DNA of 15,920 nt from the NCBI GenBank assembly GCA_030681635.1, contig JAUXRT010000448.1, forward strand, positions 1 through 15,920, given 5' to 3'. The notes below the pieces were generated by a model that saw nothing but the letters and a program-made list of their open reading frames with translations, ran no database searches and was not told the DNA's origin. Origin of the DNA: Reyranella sp. (GTDB taxonomy: Bacteria > Pseudomonadota > Alphaproteobacteria > Reyranellales > Reyranellaceae). This document shows positions 7,135-13,143 of the stretch, one piece after another. The number at the start of each line of letters is the position of its first letter. Positions within the stretch are counted from its first letter, which is position 1. Both the position numbers and the translations under genes were made by a program.

Positions 7135-8346
7135 ATGAGCGGGCAGTTGCCGCTAAAAGGCCTCCGGGTGCTCGATCTCGCGAGCTTCATCGCCGGGCCG
7201 GTCGCCACCACGGTGCTGGGCGACTATGGCGCCGAGGTCATCAAGATCGAGCCGCCCGGCGAGGGAGATCCGCAGCGCAAGCTCGGCCAGGCCCATTCGA
7301 TCCCGCAGCATCCGGTCAATTTCTGCTGGCACCTGACCAACCGCAACAAGCGGGCGATCGTGCTCGACCTCAAGACCGCGGGCGGCCGCGCCGCCTTCGA
7401 CCGGCTGGCGGCGACCGCTGACGTGATGGTGGTGAACTTCCCGCTGAAAGTCCGCGAGCGCCTGAAAATGCGCTACGCCGACGTGGCCCCGCTCAATCCG
7501 AAACTGATCTACGCTTCTATGACCGGCTACGGCGAGCTGGGGCCCGACGCCGACCAGCCGGGCTTTGATTCCACGGCCTTCTTCGCCCGCTCCGGCCTGC
7601 TCGACGCGCTCACCTACGAGGGCGGACCGCCCGCCTTCTCGCTGCCGGCGCAGGGCGACCAGATGGCCGGCATGAACCTGTTTGCCGCCATCGCTATGGC
7701 GCTGCTGCACCGCGAGCGCACCGGCGAAGGCAGCGAGGTTGGAACGTCCCTGCATGCCAGTGGCTTGTGGTCGAACGCCATGCTGGCCCAGGGCGCCCTG
7801 CTCGGCGCTTTCGTGGCCCCCCGGCCGCCGCGCACCCAGCCCCGGAGCGCGCTCGCCAACCAGTACCGCACCGCCGATCATCGCTGGATCCAGCTCACCA
7901 TCGTGCGCGAGGACAAGCTCTGGCCCGAACTCTGCCAGGCGATCGAGCGGCCGGAGCTGCTGGACGACCCGCGCTTCCAGACCACCGACGACCGCCGCGC
8001 CCATGCGCCTGAGCTGGCGGCGATCCTCGATCCGGTGTTCGCGTCCCACCCCTGGCTGCACTGGCGGCTAAAACTGCGTCACCACGGCATCACCTTCGGC
8101 CTGCTGGGCGTCATGCGCGACGTGCCGCACGATGAACAGGCCGTCGCCAACGGCGCCGTGGTGCCGAGCACGCTCGAGGAGATGCCGCGCACGATCTCGG
8201 CCCCGATCCGCCTCTCCTTCGCAGCCCAGCCGGTGACCCCGGGCGCCGGCCCGGGCCATGGCCAGCACACCGACGAGGTGCTGGGCGAGCTGGGGTACAG
8301 CGCCGCCGAAATCGAGGGCCTGCGGGCGGCGGGCGCGCTCGGCTGA
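7135..8346 (+). CDS. CaiB/BaiF family class III CoA-transferase
   Basis: 403 residues, the normal family length. The N terminus LPLKGLRVLDLASFIAGPVATTVLGDYGAEVIKIEPPGEGD (5-45) is the signature CoA-binding Rossmann start. ASMTGYGELGP (128-138) is the next conserved block, and QGDQMAGMNLFAAIAMALLHRERTGEG (173-199) contains Asp175, which aligns with the catalytic aspartate that forms acyl-anhydride and thioester intermediates. Known role: moves CoA from a donor thioester to a free acid, as in formyl-CoA, carnitine or benzylsuccinate CoA-transferases; the substrate here is unknown. The ATG at 7135 is preferred because AAGGA lies 8 nt before it; an ATG nine codons upstream (7108) lacks a ribosome site and would add a non-family leader. 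The gene stands alone between convergent and divergent neighbours. CoA activation would fit a catabolic role near the flavoenzymes (inference). Confidence 0.92.
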   Translation: MSGQLPLKGLRVLDLASFIAGPVATTVLGDYGAEVIKIEPPGEGDPQRKLGQAHSIPQHPVNFCWHLTNRNKRAIVLDLKTAGGRAAFDRLAATADVMVVNFPLKVRERLKMRYADVAPLNPKLIYASMTGYGELGPDADQPGFDSTAFFARSGLLDALTYEGGPPAFSLPAQGDQMAGMNLFAAIAMALLHRERTGEGSEVGTSLHASGLWSNAMLAQGALLGAFVAPRPPRTQPRSALANQYRTADHRWIQLTIVREDKLWPELCQAIERPELLDDPRFQTTDDRRAHAPELAAILDPVFASHPWLHWRLKLRHHGITFGLLGVMRDVPHDEQAVANGAVVPSTLEEMPRTISAPIRLSFAAQPVTPGAGPGHGQHTDEVLGELGYSAAEIEGLRAAGALG

Positions 8347-8354
8347 AGGCGACT

Positions 8355-8377
8355 TTCCAGACATCATATGTCTGGAA
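8355..8377. repeat. Perfect inverted repeat TTCCAGACAT-N3-ATGTCTGGAA
   Basis: Ten-base perfect arms (8355-8364 and 8368-8377) surround a 3-nt centre, beginning 9 nt after the CoA-transferase stop. A further half-arm GTCTGGAA follows at 8385-8392, and a near copy of the extended half (GTCTGGAAATTC versus GTCTGAAAATTC) occurs at 8459-8470. No T run follows on either strand, so it does not look like a standard intrinsic terminator. It could be a protein-binding site, a transcript-stabilising hairpin or part of a dispersed repeat. Confidence 0.6.
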
Positions 8378-8438
8378 TCTGTCTGTCTGGAAATTCGGAA
8401 AGGGCCGGCCCGCCTGAACCGGATGATTCTTTTCGACT

Positions 8439-8459
8439 CAGGCCCGAATCGCGGGCCTG
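8439..8459. terminator. GC-rich hairpin CAGGCCCG-N5-CGGGCCTG in a convergent gap
   Basis: A perfect 8-bp stem with the 5-nt loop AATCG lies between the ends of the CoA-transferase (plus) and the ABC ATPase (minus). It is placed where a terminator would be expected for the plus-strand gene, but neither flank has a proper T tract, so function as a terminator is inferred from position only. The rest of 8347-8564 holds the inverted repeat at 8355, this hairpin, the minus-strand terminator at 8499-8527 and no recognisable gene. Confidence 0.35.
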
Positions 8460-8498
8460 TCTGAAAATTCCAGCGGGCTGTTTTGCCTCTTCGACATG

Positions 8499-8527
8499 AA
8501 AAAGGCCGGCGCAATCCAGGCCAGCCT
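8499..8527 (-). terminator. Intrinsic terminator of the ABC transporter operon
   Basis: On the minus strand, AGGCTGGC (8527-8520) pairs with GCCGGCCT (8510-8503) as an 8-bp stem with one T-G wobble and a 9-nt loop, and the end of the stem runs straight into TTTTT (8503-8499). It begins 37 nt after the ATPase stop codon. Stem, loop and U tract all fit a Rho-independent terminator. Confidence 0.7.
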
Positions 8528-8564
8528 ATAGAAATTACTAGCATAAACCTGCTGAACTTGCAAC

Positions 8565-9335
8565 TCAATGTGCAGGTCCCCGTGCCCCCCCGAGATGGCG
8601 GCGGACGTCGGCAACGATCTCCGCACCCGCCGCGTCGCCACGGCGGCGCGGGCGGGGCGCGTCGATCGCATGGTCGGCGACGGCCCGGCCCGGGGCGCCC
8701 GCCAGCACCACGACGCGATCGGCGAGATAGGTCGCTTCCTCGATGTCGTGGGTGACAAACAATATCGTCTTGCCCGTCACCTGCCAGATGCGGGTGACCT
8801 CGTCCTGCAGGCTCTCGCGCGAGATGGCGTCGAGGGCGGAGAAAGGCTCGTCCATCAGCAGCACCTCGGGCTCGACCGCGAGCGCCCGGGCCAGCGCCAC
8901 GCGCTGGCGCTGGCCGCCCGAGAGCTGGTGCGGCCAGCGGTTGGCAAGGTCGGCCAAGCCCACGATGCCGAGCGCTTCCAGCGCCCTCGCCCGCCGGTCG
9001 GCGCGCGAGACGCCGCTGCCCTCGAGGCCGAACGAGACATTGTCGACCACGCGCCGCCACGGCAGCAGGCGCGAATCCTGGAACACCAACGCGACAGGCT
9101 GGCGCGCGGCCGAGGTCGTGGAAACCGCGACCTTGCCGGCGCTCGCCTTGGCCAGGCCGATCAGCACGCGCAGCAACGTCGACTTGCCGACGCCCGAGGC
9201 GCCGACGATGGCGACGAACGCGCCGCGCGGGATGGCGAGGTCGAGGCCGCGCAGCACCTCGGTGCGGCGGCCGTCGCGCTCGAAGGCCAGCGACAGGCCC
9301 CTAATATCGATCACGTGGGCGATCACGCTTTCCAT
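8565..9335 (-). CDS. ABC transporter ATP-binding protein, nitrate/sulfonate/taurine (SsuB/TauB-like) family
   Basis: 256 residues with all nucleotide-binding motifs in order: Walker A GASGVGKST (45-53), Q-loop Gln86 in VFQDSRLLPW, signature LSGGQ (138-142), Walker B VLLMDEP (158-164), D-loop SALD (166-169) and switch His196 in VTHD. VFQDSRLLPWRRVVDNV and VLAGAPG are typical of the SsuB/TauB/NrtD subfamily. Known role: homodimer in the cytoplasm that powers import through the adjacent permease. The ATG at 9335 overlaps the permease stop (9323) by 13 nt, which implies translational coupling; no strong ribosome site precedes it, and GTG codons at 9326 and 9317 are possible alternative starts. 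The arginine/alanine-rich tail after residue 225 is poorly conserved-looking. Last gene of the operon; the terminator at 8499-8527 follows. Confidence 0.93.
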   Translation of the reverse strand: MESVIAHVIDIRGLSLAFERDGRRTEVLRGLDLAIPRGAFVAIVGASGVGKSTLLRVLIGLAKASAGKVAVSTTSAARQPVALVFQDSRLLPWRRVVDNVSFGLEGSGVSRADRRARALEALGIVGLADLANRWPHQLSGGQRQRVALARALAVEPEVLLMDEPFSALDAISRESLQDEVTRIWQVTGKTILFVTHDIEEATYLADRVVVLAGAPGRAVADHAIDAPRPRRRGDAAGAEIVADVRRHLGGARGPAH

Positions 9336-10132
9336 CGCAGCAACCAGTTCTGGGTGACGAGAAACAGGGAATCGAGCATGCCGTAGAGCGCGGCCATGGT
9401 GAGCATGTAGACGACCACGATGTCGGTCGCGAGCAGCGCCGAGGCCTCGATCATGCGATGGCCGAGGCCCGGCACGCCGAAGATCTCCGCCGCCACCACG
9501 GCCATCCAGGCCTGGCCCAGCGCCGTGCGCAGGCCGACCAGGATCCCGGGCATCGCCGCCGGCAGGTAGATTTTTAGCAGCTTCTCGTGCGCGCGGCGGA
9601 AGCCGAACGCCTCGGCCACTTCCAGCAAATCTCGGTCGACGGCGCGCACCGCGCCGTGGGCGGCGAAGAACACGATCCAGAAGACCGAGATGGTGATGAT
9701 GAAGACCGCGGCCGTGGGCGTGACGCCGAACCAGATGATGGCGAAGGGCGCCCAGGCGAGGCCGGGGATCGGCCGCAACACGCGCACCACCCAGGCGGTG
9801 AGATCCTCGGCCACCCGCGACATGCCGGTGACCACGCCCAGCGCAATGCCCAGCGCCGCGCCCAGAACCAGCCCCAGCATGTAATGGCTGAGGCTGCCCA
9901 GCACGGCCCCGAACCACATGCCCGAGGCGAATTCGCTGCGGAAGGCTGCCGGAATGTCGGTCGGCCCCGGCAGCATCATCGGATTGACGAGGCCCAGCGC
10001 CGGCACCGCCTCCCAGATCAGCAGGAAGGTGAGCAGACCCGCGGCGCCGAGGCCGATCGAGCCGAGTGCGCCCAGGCGCGCGCGGCTTATGCCGGACGAT
10101 GCGGGTAGGGTGGTGGTTTCAGTGAGGGCCAT
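9323..10132 (-). CDS. ABC transporter permease, nitrate/sulfonate/taurine (SsuC/TauC-like) family
   Basis: 269 residues with about six hydrophobic segments, starting near residues 24-42. The permease EAA loop, which docks onto the ATPase, is visible as EAFGFRRAHEKLLKIYLPAAMP (about 174-195). MLPGPTDIPAAF, RPIPGLAWAPFAIIWFGVTPTAAVFII and AEIFGVPGLGHRMIEAS are typical of the SsuC/TauC group. Known role: homodimeric inner-membrane channel. The ATG at 10132 is preferred, preceded by a GAGAGA stretch; an upstream ATG at 10159 lies inside the palindromic repeat and lacks a ribosome site. Its stop overlaps the ATPase start. A 163-nt gap containing a composite palindromic repeat separates it from the receptor gene. 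Confidence 0.92.
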   Translation of the reverse strand: MALTETTTLPASSGISRARLGALGSIGLGAAGLLTFLLIWEAVPALGLVNPMMLPGPTDIPAAFRSEFASGMWFGAVLGSLSHYMLGLVLGAALGIALGVVTGMSRVAEDLTAWVVRVLRPIPGLAWAPFAIIWFGVTPTAAVFIITISVFWIVFFAAHGAVRAVDRDLLEVAEAFGFRRAHEKLLKIYLPAAMPGILVGLRTALGQAWMAVVAAEIFGVPGLGHRMIEASALLATDIVVVYMLTMAALYGMLDSLFLVTQNWLLRWKA

Positions 10133-10153
10133 TAGGTCTGTCTCTCTAATAAA

Positions 10154-10279
10154 CCTCATGCTGAGGAGGCCACGTAGTGGCCCCGGCGCATTCACATGCG
10201 CCTTACTCGAAGCATGGGCCGCGAGCATGTTTGTAGCCCACCCTTCGAGACGCGGTCCTGCGGACCGCTCCTCAGGGTG
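10154..10279. repeat. Composite palindromic intergenic repeat between receptor and permease genes
   Basis: The gap holds a chain of perfect small hairpins: CCTCA-N3-TGAGG (10154-10166), GGCCAC-N3-GTGGCC (10168-10182), GGCGCAT-N4-ATGCGCC (10185-10202), and a longer imperfect stem CACCCT...AGGGTG (10239-10279) with GCGGTCC-N3-GGACCGC (10252-10268) at its tip. Wording such as CCTCATGCTGAGGAG, CGAAGCATGGGCCGCGAGC and CCCTTCGAGACGCGGTC resembles a short palindromic repeat family that I recall as abundant in Bradyrhizobium- and Rhodopseudomonas-like genomes; that assignment is from memory. The outer ends CCTCATGCTGAGG and CCTCAGGGTGAGG suggest two units, one interrupted. It encodes no protein. Confidence 0.75.
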
Positions 10280-10295
10280 AGGTGATATATGACCG

Positions 10296-11333
10296 TCAGC
10301 CCGGCCGCCGCGTCCTCTCAAAGAAGCGCACGTCGAACAGGTCGTCGAGATTGGCGGCCTCCTTCAGGGAGCCGAGCTTGACCTGATAGGCCTCCATCGC
10401 CTTGGCCGGCCCGATGACCTCGCGCGGGTCGATGACGAATTTCGTGGCCGGCGATTTCAGCGCCGTCTTGATGATCTCGAGCTCGACGATGCCCTTGCCG
10501 AGATTGGCCGCGACGGCAGGCGCTGCCCGATCAGGATCGTGCGTCAGCAAATCGCCCGCCCTCACCAGCGCATCGACCAGGCTTTGCACGGCCGCCGGAT
10601 GCCTGGCGAGGAAGGCACCCGAGACGCCGACGACGGTGCCGGGCTGGCCCGGAAACAGCCTGTCGCCGACTTCCAGCAGTTTGATGCCGGGGTTGTTCCT
10701 CTGGATGATCGTGAGGGCCGGTTCGCGCACGATCGCGCCCTCGACGGCATCGGCCAGCACGGCCTGCTGCGTGGCATCGATGCCCATGGCCACGACTTCG
10801 ACGTCGTCGCGGTTGGCCTTGATCACTTCCCACAGCCAGTACTGCAGCGTCGTGTTGGGCACCGAACCGGCGGGCTGGGTGGCAAGCCGCGCCGGCTTGC
10901 CCGTCGCCGCGCGAAAACGCTTGAAAGCTTCGGCCGGCGCGACGCCGGGGGCGAAATGCTGAACGAGGCGCGGCCCGCCCACGAACACGTTCTCGCCGGT
11001 CGCCGTGGCCGCCACGACCTTGACGTCGATGCCGCGCGAGCGCGCGACGCCCAGCGGCGCGATGCCCGCGACGTAGACGTCGATGGTGCCCGAAGCCAGC
11101 GCCTGGATGGCATTGGGCCCGGACTGGAACGTCGTGAGCGCGAGGTCGAGCCCGGCCTCCTTGGCCCAGCCTTCCTTGTCGACGACGAAAATCGGCGCCG
11201 CGCCGACGATGGGAATGTTGCCGACACGCACCGGAACCCGGGCCGTCTGCGCGCGCACCCCTGCCATCGAGGACGCAAGTAGCGCTGCGCCGCCATACAC
11301 GAAAGCGCGGCGGTCGAACGAAGGCGAGGTCAT
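10296..11333 (-). CDS. ABC transporter substrate-binding protein, nitrate/sulfonate/taurine (SsuA/NMT1-like) family
   Basis: 345 residues. The N terminus TSPSFDRRAFVYGGAALLASSMAGVRA has a twin-arginine (residues 8-9), a hydrophobic run and a likely cleavage after VRA (residue 28), so Tat export is likely. The mature protein reads VRVGNIPIVGAAPIFVVDKEGWAKEAGLDLALTTF, then SGPNAIQALASGTIDVYVAGIAPLGVARSRGIDVKVVA, the classic pattern of SsuA/TauA/NMT1-like receptors. Known role: periplasmic capture of alkanesulfonates, taurine, nitrate, thiamine precursors or other small acids; the ligand here cannot be assigned. The ATG at 11333 has only a weak AAGAG upstream; a GTG at 11402 would add a 23-residue non-signal leader and is rejected. 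First gene of the receptor-permease-ATPase unit. The upstream gap 11334-11496 should hold the promoter, but no convincing boxes were seen. Confidence 0.9.
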   Translation of the reverse strand: MTSPSFDRRAFVYGGAALLASSMAGVRAQTARVPVRVGNIPIVGAAPIFVVDKEGWAKEAGLDLALTTFQSGPNAIQALASGTIDVYVAGIAPLGVARSRGIDVKVVAATATGENVFVGGPRLVQHFAPGVAPAEAFKRFRAATGKPARLATQPAGSVPNTTLQYWLWEVIKANRDDVEVVAMGIDATQQAVLADAVEGAIVREPALTIIQRNNPGIKLLEVGDRLFPGQPGTVVGVSGAFLARHPAAVQSLVDALVRAGDLLTHDPDRAAPAVAANLGKGIVELEIIKTALKSPATKFVIDPREVIGPAKAMEAYQVKLGSLKEAANLDDLFDVRFFERTRRPG

Positions 11334-11496
11334 GTCGGGGTTACTCTTGCTGAAGATCGGGAATGTTGCCGGGGACAGATAGAAAGTCCTTCCCGCCAGC
11401 ACAATCGATCCTGGGCAATTAAGCGAAAACAGTTACGGACGGCGATGCGGGAAGAAGGATTTTCTCCCGTATGGCATCACGAAAGAAGTGGCAGCC

Positions 11497-12000
11497 CTAC
11501 GCGCGCGCGGTGGCCCTGAGGTAGTGCCGCCGTGCCTTCGTCCGGTTGCCGCACGAGGCCATCGAGCACCAGCGACGCCGCGAGTTTCCTGTTTCATCGA
11601 CGAACAGCCATCCGCACGCCTCGCTCGGGCAGCACTTCAGCCTGATGGCATCGCCCCGATCGACGAGGAGCGCCGCGGCGGAGGCCTCGATCGCGGCGAG
11701 CAACGGCGCGCGCGCAGACGATCGCCTGAGGACCGGCTTGAACCGGCCGGCGGCGACAGAGTCCATCAGGCGCAAAAAGTCCCGCCGCATCGAGGCGCGA
11801 AGCCGAAGGACTTCGTCCAGGGCATCCGGAAACGCCAGCGTCTTGAGCCCCGCTTCGACCGCCCAGACCCGAAGATCGTCCAGCGATCCTAGCTTCTCGT
11901 GGACGACCTTTCCCGCCGTCGTCCAATCCGCCGTATTCACGAAATCCAGGGCGAGCCGGCCGCCCAGCAGCCGAACCGGATATCCATCAGCGTAACCCAT
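11497..12000 (-). CDS. CGNR zinc-finger (ABATE domain) protein, putative transcriptional regulator
   Basis: 167 residues. The N-terminal ABATE region is seen in RLLGGRLALDFVNTADW (10-26) and the helical stretch to about residue 115. The C-terminal CGNR zinc finger is clear: four cysteines in the pattern C124-x4-C129 ... C145-x4-C150, with CGWLFVDETGNSRRRWCSMASCGNRTKARRHY giving the diagnostic CGNR and the basic tail. Known: the family is widespread and described as probable stress-related transcription regulators; biochemical evidence is thin. The ATG at 12000 is preceded by AGAAGGA, slightly close; an in-frame GTG at 12015 is an alternative. It is divergent from azlC with a 99-nt shared gap that contains a palindrome, so it may control azlCD and itself (inference). 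Confidence 0.85.
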   Translation of the reverse strand: MGYADGYPVRLLGGRLALDFVNTADWTTAGKVVHEKLGSLDDLRVWAVEAGLKTLAFPDALDEVLRLRASMRRDFLRLMDSVAAGRFKPVLRRSSARAPLLAAIEASAAALLVDRGDAIRLKCCPSEACGWLFVDETGNSRRRWCSMASCGNRTKARRHYLRATARA

Positions 12001-12023
12001 GGTCCTTCTAACCACTCCCGGGG

Positions 12024-12066
12024 TTGACTCGCAATCGACTTTGAGGCCTAACCTGAGCTGAGGTTA
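12024..12066 (+). promoter_or_regulatory. Divergent regulatory region with palindrome TAACCT-G-AGCT-G-AGGTTA before azlC
   Basis: An 18-base imperfect palindrome (12049-12066) has 6-base outer arms, an AGCT centre and one mismatched pair. For azlC a TTGACT (12024-12029) lies 17 nt upstream of CCTAAC (12047-12052), a weak -10 that would overlap the palindrome. For the CGNR gene a TTGTAA reads outward on the minus strand from the same spot. An operator covering both promoters is plausible. Seen: the palindrome and the TTGACT. Inferred: its use. Confidence 0.42.
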
Positions 12067-12099
12067 CAAGGCCGACACAGGGCGACGGGACGGGTTTCG

Positions 12100-12789
12100 A
12101 TGCTCACGTTCGAGGGGTTCAAGGCCGGCATGAGGCGCATGGCGTGGGTGGCGCTGTTCGGCGTGCCCTTCGGCATCGCCTTTGGCGCGGCCGCCGTCGA
12201 GGCGGGCCTGTCGATGGCAGAGATCGTGGCGATGAGCGCGATCGTCTACGCGGGTGCTGCCCAATTCGCGATGCTGCAGCTCTGGCAGCAGCCGCTGCCC
12301 CTGCTCTCCATCGCCTTCGTGGTGCTGGCCGTGAACGCCCGCCATTTCATCTTCGGCGCGGCCTTGGCCCCGCTCCTGAATGCGCTGCCGATGCGGCAGC
12401 GCCTCCTGAGCGCGTTCGTGTTGAGCGATGCGAACTTCGCCGACATGCAATCGGCGCGGCAATCCGGATCGAAAGACCTCGGCATCCTCGTGGGCGGCGG
12501 CTTCGTCATGTGGCTGTCCTGGAATGCCACCACCGCGCTGGGCGCCTTCATCGGCGGCAGCGAAAAGGACATGTCCCGCTTCGGCATCGACGTGGCGATG
12601 GCGGCCTTCTTCGTCACTGTGGTCGCAGCACCCGCCCGGCGCGCGAGCAACCTTCTCCCCATGGGCGTCGCCGCCCTCGTTTCCGTCGTGACGCTGTCGC
12701 TGCTGCCGCATGGCTGGAACGTCATCGCCGGCGCCCTGGCGGGCGGGATCGCTGGAGTTGCCATCCCCGGAGTTACTCGTGAGCGCTGA
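12100..12789 (+). CDS. azlC: AzlC family branched-chain amino acid exporter, large subunit
   Basis: 229 residues, very hydrophobic, with about five to seven membrane segments. Family-typical sequence includes GMRRMAWVALFGVPFGIAFGAAAVEAGLSMAEI (10-42), the SAIVYAGAAQFAMLQLW block (46-62) and VLAVNARHFIFGAALAPLL, all hallmarks of AzlC/YgaZ. Known role: with a small AzlD/YgaH partner it exports branched-chain amino acids or related compounds from the cytoplasm. The ATG at 12100 has only a GGGACGGG-like stretch upstream as a ribosome site; an internal ATG at 12130 exists, but the longer start fits the family N terminus. azlD follows with an 11-nt overlap. Divergent from the CGNR gene. Confidence 0.92.
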   Translation: MLTFEGFKAGMRRMAWVALFGVPFGIAFGAAAVEAGLSMAEIVAMSAIVYAGAAQFAMLQLWQQPLPLLSIAFVVLAVNARHFIFGAALAPLLNALPMRQRLLSAFVLSDANFADMQSARQSGSKDLGILVGGGFVMWLSWNATTALGAFIGGSEKDMSRFGIDVAMAAFFVTVVAAPARRASNLLPMGVAALVSVVTLSLLPHGWNVIAGALAGGIAGVAIPGVTRER

Positions 12790-13084
12790 TCTCGCGCCCT
12801 GGATTGCGATTGCCGTCGCGGCCGGCGTGACGTTTGGAACGCGGACGCTGGGGCCCGTCATCATGGCGCGGGTGCCCGAGACCAAACGCGTCCAGCGCTT
12901 CCTGGACAGTCTCTCGACGTCGGTGATCGTGGCGATCGTGGCCGGATTTCTCGCCCGGGGAACGCTGCGCGAGGCGGCTGCCCTTGCCGCCGGCGCCTTG
13001 GTCATGATGCTTTTTCAGAAGCCAATGCTGTCGATGTCGACGGCCATGGTCGTCGCCGCCGTCTGGAGCAGCTATCCGCCGTAA
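12779..13084 (+). CDS. azlD: AzlD family branched-chain amino acid exporter, small subunit
   Basis: 101 residues with four hydrophobic segments: ADLAPWIAIAVAAGVTFGTRTLGP, LDSLSTSVIVAIVAGFLARG, AAALAAGALVMMLF and LSMSTAMVVAAVWSSY. The GTRTLGP motif after the first helix is typical of AzlD/YgaH. The start is taken as GTG 12779, giving MSADLAPWIA. It has GGAG at 12769-12772 with 6 nt spacing and gives the normal family length. The in-frame ATG at 12710 would bury 23 extra non-conserved residues within azlC. The 11-nt overlap with azlC implies translational coupling and equal synthesis of the two subunits. Known role: partner needed for AzlC function. Confidence 0.88.
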   Translation: MSADLAPWIAIAVAAGVTFGTRTLGPVIMARVPETKRVQRFLDSLSTSVIVAIVAGFLARGTLREAAALAAGALVMMLFQKPMLSMSTAMVVAAVWSSYPP

Positions 13085-13102
13085 GGCGATCCCGGCGGCG
13101 CA

Positions 13103-13130
13103 GGCCGCGCGGAAAGACTTCCGCGCGGCC
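13103..13130. terminator. Perfect 12-bp hairpin between convergent azlD and receptor gene
   Basis: GGCCGCGCGGAA (13103-13114), loop AGAC, TTCCGCGCGGCC (13119-13130). It begins 18 nt after the azlD stop and ends 13 nt before the stop of the convergent receptor gene. The stem is strong, but there is no T tract on either side. It most likely blocks read-through both ways or protects both mRNA 3' ends. Confidence 0.6.
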
Positions 13131-13143
13131 GGGAGAGCCGGCG

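Noticed and set aside
8355..8377. Inverted repeat as an insertion sequence end
   Set aside because: No transposase, no second distant terminal repeat and no target-site duplication were seen around it.
8565..9917. A 450-codon minus-strand frame that extends the ABC ATPase upstream
   Set aside because: The upstream part is an out-of-frame reading of the permease gene; the ATPase domain begins at MESVIAHVIDIRGL at 9335.
11334..11496. Possible promoter or terminator between the CGNR and receptor genes
   Set aside because: A weak imperfect repeat near 11450-11470 lacks a T tract, and no -35/-10 pair with acceptable match and spacing could be supported.
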